This document shows, in pieces, positions 62,211 to 64,000 of a stretch of 64,000 nucleotides of DNA. This DNA is from Amycolatopsis methanolica 239. GTDB taxonomy: Bacteria; Actinomycetota; Actinomycetes; Mycobacteriales; Pseudonocardiaceae. The notes beneath the pieces were generated by a model. It saw only the letters and a program-made list of their open reading frames with translations, was not told the DNA's origin and searched no databases. The position numbers and the translations under genes were made by a program. Location: NCBI RefSeq assembly GCF_000739085.1, contig NZ_CP009110.1, forward strand, positions 2,418,001-2,482,000, given 5' to 3'. How positions within the stretch are numbered: position 1 is the first letter of the stretch; each line of letters starts with the position of its first letter.

Positions 62211-63214
62211 CACCACCTCCGCACCAGGTCCGTGGCCGCCCGCACGATGTCGCCGGCCTGCGGCACCGCGGCCCGCTCCAGTTGCGGCGCGTACGGGATC
62301 GGCACGTCGAGCCCGCACAGCCGGGCGATCGGCGCGCGCAGGTGGCCGAACGCGGGGGATTCGCCGATGGTCGCGGCGATCTCGGCCATGAACCCGGCCG
62401 TCTTCGGCGCTTCCTGCACCAGCAACGCGCGCCCGGTGCGGATCACGTCGTCCACGATCGGCTGCGCGTCGAGCGGTTTGAGCGTGCGCGGGTCGATCAC
62501 CGACACGTCGATGCCGTCCGCGGCCAGCTGTTCCGCCGCCTCCAGCGCACGCGACACCATCACCCCGGTCGCCACGATGGTCAGGTCCGCGCCGGTCCGG
62601 CGCACGGCCGCCTCGCCCAGCCGGGCTGGCGTGGCCGCCTCGGGCACGGGGCCGCTCTGCTTGTAGAGCAGCTTGTGCTCCAGCACGATCACCGGGTTCG
62701 GATCGTCGATCGCCGCCAGCAGCAGGGTTTTCGCGTCGGCCGGGGTGGCCGGCATGACCACCTTCAGCCCGGGCACGTGCGCGAACCACGCCTCCAGGCT
62801 CTGCGAGTGCTGCGCGGCGGCGCCGGTGCCGGAGCCGGTGGGCGCGCGCAGCACCATCGGCACGGTCGCCGCGCCGCCCAGCATGAAGTGGATCTTCGCG
62901 GCCTGGTTGACGATCTGGTCCATGGCCTGCGCGGTGAAGTCGGAGAACTGGATCTCCACCACCGGCCGCATCCCGGCGAGCGCGGCCCCCACCGCCGCGC
63001 CCACGATGCCCAGCTCGCTGATCGGGGTGTCCCGGATCCGTTCCTCGCCGAAGCGGTGCACGAGGTCGCCGGTGACGCCGAAGGCGCCGCCGTAGGTGCC
63101 GACGTCCTCACCGAGCAGGAACACCCGCTCGTCGGCCGTCATCGCCTGGGCCAGCGCCTCGCGCACGGCCTCGGCGTAGGTGAGGGTTCGGGTTTGTTCC
63201 GCCGCCGCGGTCAT
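62210..63214 (-). CDS. 2-oxo acid dehydrogenase E1 beta subunit
   Basis: 334-residue beta subunit: [37 protein letters not shown] start, [35 protein letters not shown] (Pyr domain with the catalytic glutamate), [27 protein letters not shown], and the transketolase C-terminal domain. With the alpha subunit it decarboxylates pyruvate, acetoin or a branched 2-oxo acid via TPP. Both ends overlap neighbouring genes by stop-start coupling. Confidence 0.93.
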   Translation of the reverse strand: MTAAAEQTRTLTYAEAVREALAQAMTADERVFLLGEDVGTYGGAFGVTGDLVHRFGEERIRDTPISELGIVGAAVGAALAGMRPVVEIQFSDFTAQAMDQIVNQAAKIHFMLGGAATVPMVLRAPTGSGTGAAAQHSQSLEAWFAHVPGLKVVMPATPADAKTLLLAAIDDPNPVIVLEHKLLYKQSGPVPEAATPARLGEAAVRRTGADLTIVATGVMVSRALEAAEQLAADGIDVSVIDPRTLKPLDAQPIVDDVIRTGRALLVQEAPKTAGFMAEIAATIGESPAFGHLRAPIARLCGLDVPIPYAPQLERAAVPQAGDIVRAATDLVRRW

Positions 63215-64000
63215 TTCGCGTACACCGCCTCGGTCAGCGAGTCCGCCGAGGCGTCCGGCGCGGCGTTGGCGGCGCGGATCGCCGCCCGCACCCGCTCGCG
63301 GGCTTCGTTCCGGCAGGCCTGGATTTCCTGCTCTCCCAGCGTGTTCGCGACCCGTTGCTCGAACCGGGCGATTGGGTCGCGTTCGCGCCACTGCTCGATC
63401 TCTTCGCGGGTGCGGTAGAGGTTCTTGTCGCTCTTGGAGTGACCCTTCCAGCGGTAGGTGGTCGCCTCGACCAGCGTGGGGCCCTCGCCCGCGCGGGCGC
63501 GCGCCACCGCGTCGGCCACCGCGTCGTGCACCGCCTGCGGGTCGTTGCCGTCCACCGTCACGCCCGGAATGCCGTAGGCGGTGGCGCGTTCGGACAGCTG
63601 CTTCACCCGGAACGCGCGGCTGACCGACATGGACATGCCGTAGTGGTTGTTCTCGCACACGAACACCACCGGCAGGTCCCAGATCGCGGCCAGGTTGACC
63701 CCTTCGTGCCAGGCGCCCTCGTTGACCGCGCCGTCGCCGAAGAAGCTGACCACGACCTCCTGCCCGCCGCGCATCCGCACCGCCAGCCCCGCGCCCGCCG
63801 CGATCGGCACCCCGCCGGCGACGATGCCGTTCGCGCCGAGGTTGCCGGTCGCCACGTCGGCGATGTGCATCGACCCGCCCCGGCCGCGGCAGTAGCCGGT
63901 CTCCTTCGCCAGCAGCTCGGCCATCATCTCGTCCAGCCGCGCGCCCCTGGCGATGCAGTGTCCGTGGCCGCGGTGGGTGGAGGTGATGTAGTCCCCTTCG
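63211..64000 (-). CDS. 2-oxo acid dehydrogenase E1 alpha subunit, 5' end outside the window
   Basis: The last 263 codons are visible. [40 protein letters not shown] and the TPP/Mg motif [36 protein letters not shown] are diagnostic of PdhA/AcoA-type alpha subunits, as is the phosphorylation-loop-like [21 protein letters not shown]. The frame is open to the right edge (a full subunit is about 320-330 residues). Its stop overlaps the E1beta start (ATGA). Confidence 0.93.
   Translation of the reverse strand, partial: EGDYITSTHRGHGHCIARGARLDEMMAELLAKETGYCRGRGGSMHIADVATGNLGANGIVAGGVPIAAGAGLAVRMRGGQEVVVSFFGDGAVNEGAWHEGVNLAAIWDLPVVFVCENNHYGMSMSVSRAFRVKQLSERATAYGIPGVTVDGNDPQAVHDAVADAVARARAGEGPTLVEATTYRWKGHSKSDKNLYRTREEIEQWRERDPIARFEQRVANTLGEQEIQACRNEARERVRAAIRAANAAPDASADSLTEAVYAK

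Overview
The window is very GC-rich DNA with strong actinobacterial Shine-Dalgarno sites, many GTG starts, ATGA/GTGA overlaps between genes, F420-type oxidoreductases, a CmtR-type metal sensor and a propane-monooxygenase (prm/mim) cluster. It looks like chromosomal DNA of a soil actinomycete, most plausibly of the Pseudonocardiaceae (Amycolatopsis-like). The family assignment is inference; the actinobacterial assignment is firm. I see no phage genes, tRNA, rRNA or CRISPR array and no intact insertion sequence.

Left third (1-23.6 kb): housekeeping and accessory genes, mostly short units with a local regulator. They are OsmC; an MFS exporter divergent from a TetR gene with two dyad operators; a D-amino-acid dehydrogenase divergent from PucR; a CmtR sensor overlapping a CDF metal exporter; a MarR gene divergent from a luciferase-like monooxygenase and an F420-reductase-like gene; TerC with a 32-residue membrane microprotein; a DUF4097 protein; and a TPP enzyme coupled to a cyclase-family hydrolase. 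Broken genes are interspersed: a dihydrofolate-reductase-like gene, an alcohol dehydrogenase stub, an AfsR/LuxR-type ATPase regulator, an imine-reductase-like gene and an FAD monooxygenase.

23.6-41.3 kb: catabolic genes. First comes a patch of decayed genes (a DDN-like reductase, an unknown gene pair, a beta-keto acid cleavage enzyme, an SDR and an IclR fragment). Then a minus-strand operon runs GntR - HyuA (one-base frameshift) - HyuB (with a C-terminal acetone-carboxylase-gamma-like zinc ribbon) - IPMDH/tartrate-type dehydrogenase - second GntR. Divergent from it is a plus-strand operon: aldehyde dehydrogenase - SDR - MFS - remnant - fused indolepyruvate ferredoxin oxidoreductase - ACT-domain protein.

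41.2-52 kb: the propane/binuclear iron monooxygenase system. An AcoR/MimR-type activator diverges from prmA-prmB-prmC-prmD, an amidohydrolase, a DUF59 protein, a zinc alcohol dehydrogenase and a dedicated GroEL. PrmABCD would hydroxylate propane (or similar small substrates), Adh would oxidise the alcohol, and GroEL would fold the hydroxylase. Three strong 13-bp stem-loops punctuate the operon. A perfect GTCTCA-N3-TGAGAC palindrome lies in front of prmA and again just beyond the cluster at 52578.

52-64 kb: a minus-strand operon for ester/acid use (MFS - secreted tannase/feruloyl esterase - acyl-CoA ligase - ABM monooxygenase) lies opposite a GAF-PucR regulator with a perfect 9-bp-arm palindrome between them. 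At the right edge is a 2-oxo acid (acetoin/pyruvate) dehydrogenase E1alpha-E1beta-E2 operon that continues by stop-start overlap into an IspD-type cytidylyltransferase and a small zinc-ribbon protein.

Several genes carry single-base frameshifts with good coding on both sides, and several pairs of truncated genes abut each other. These may be real decay, deletions or sequence/assembly errors, and I flag them individually.
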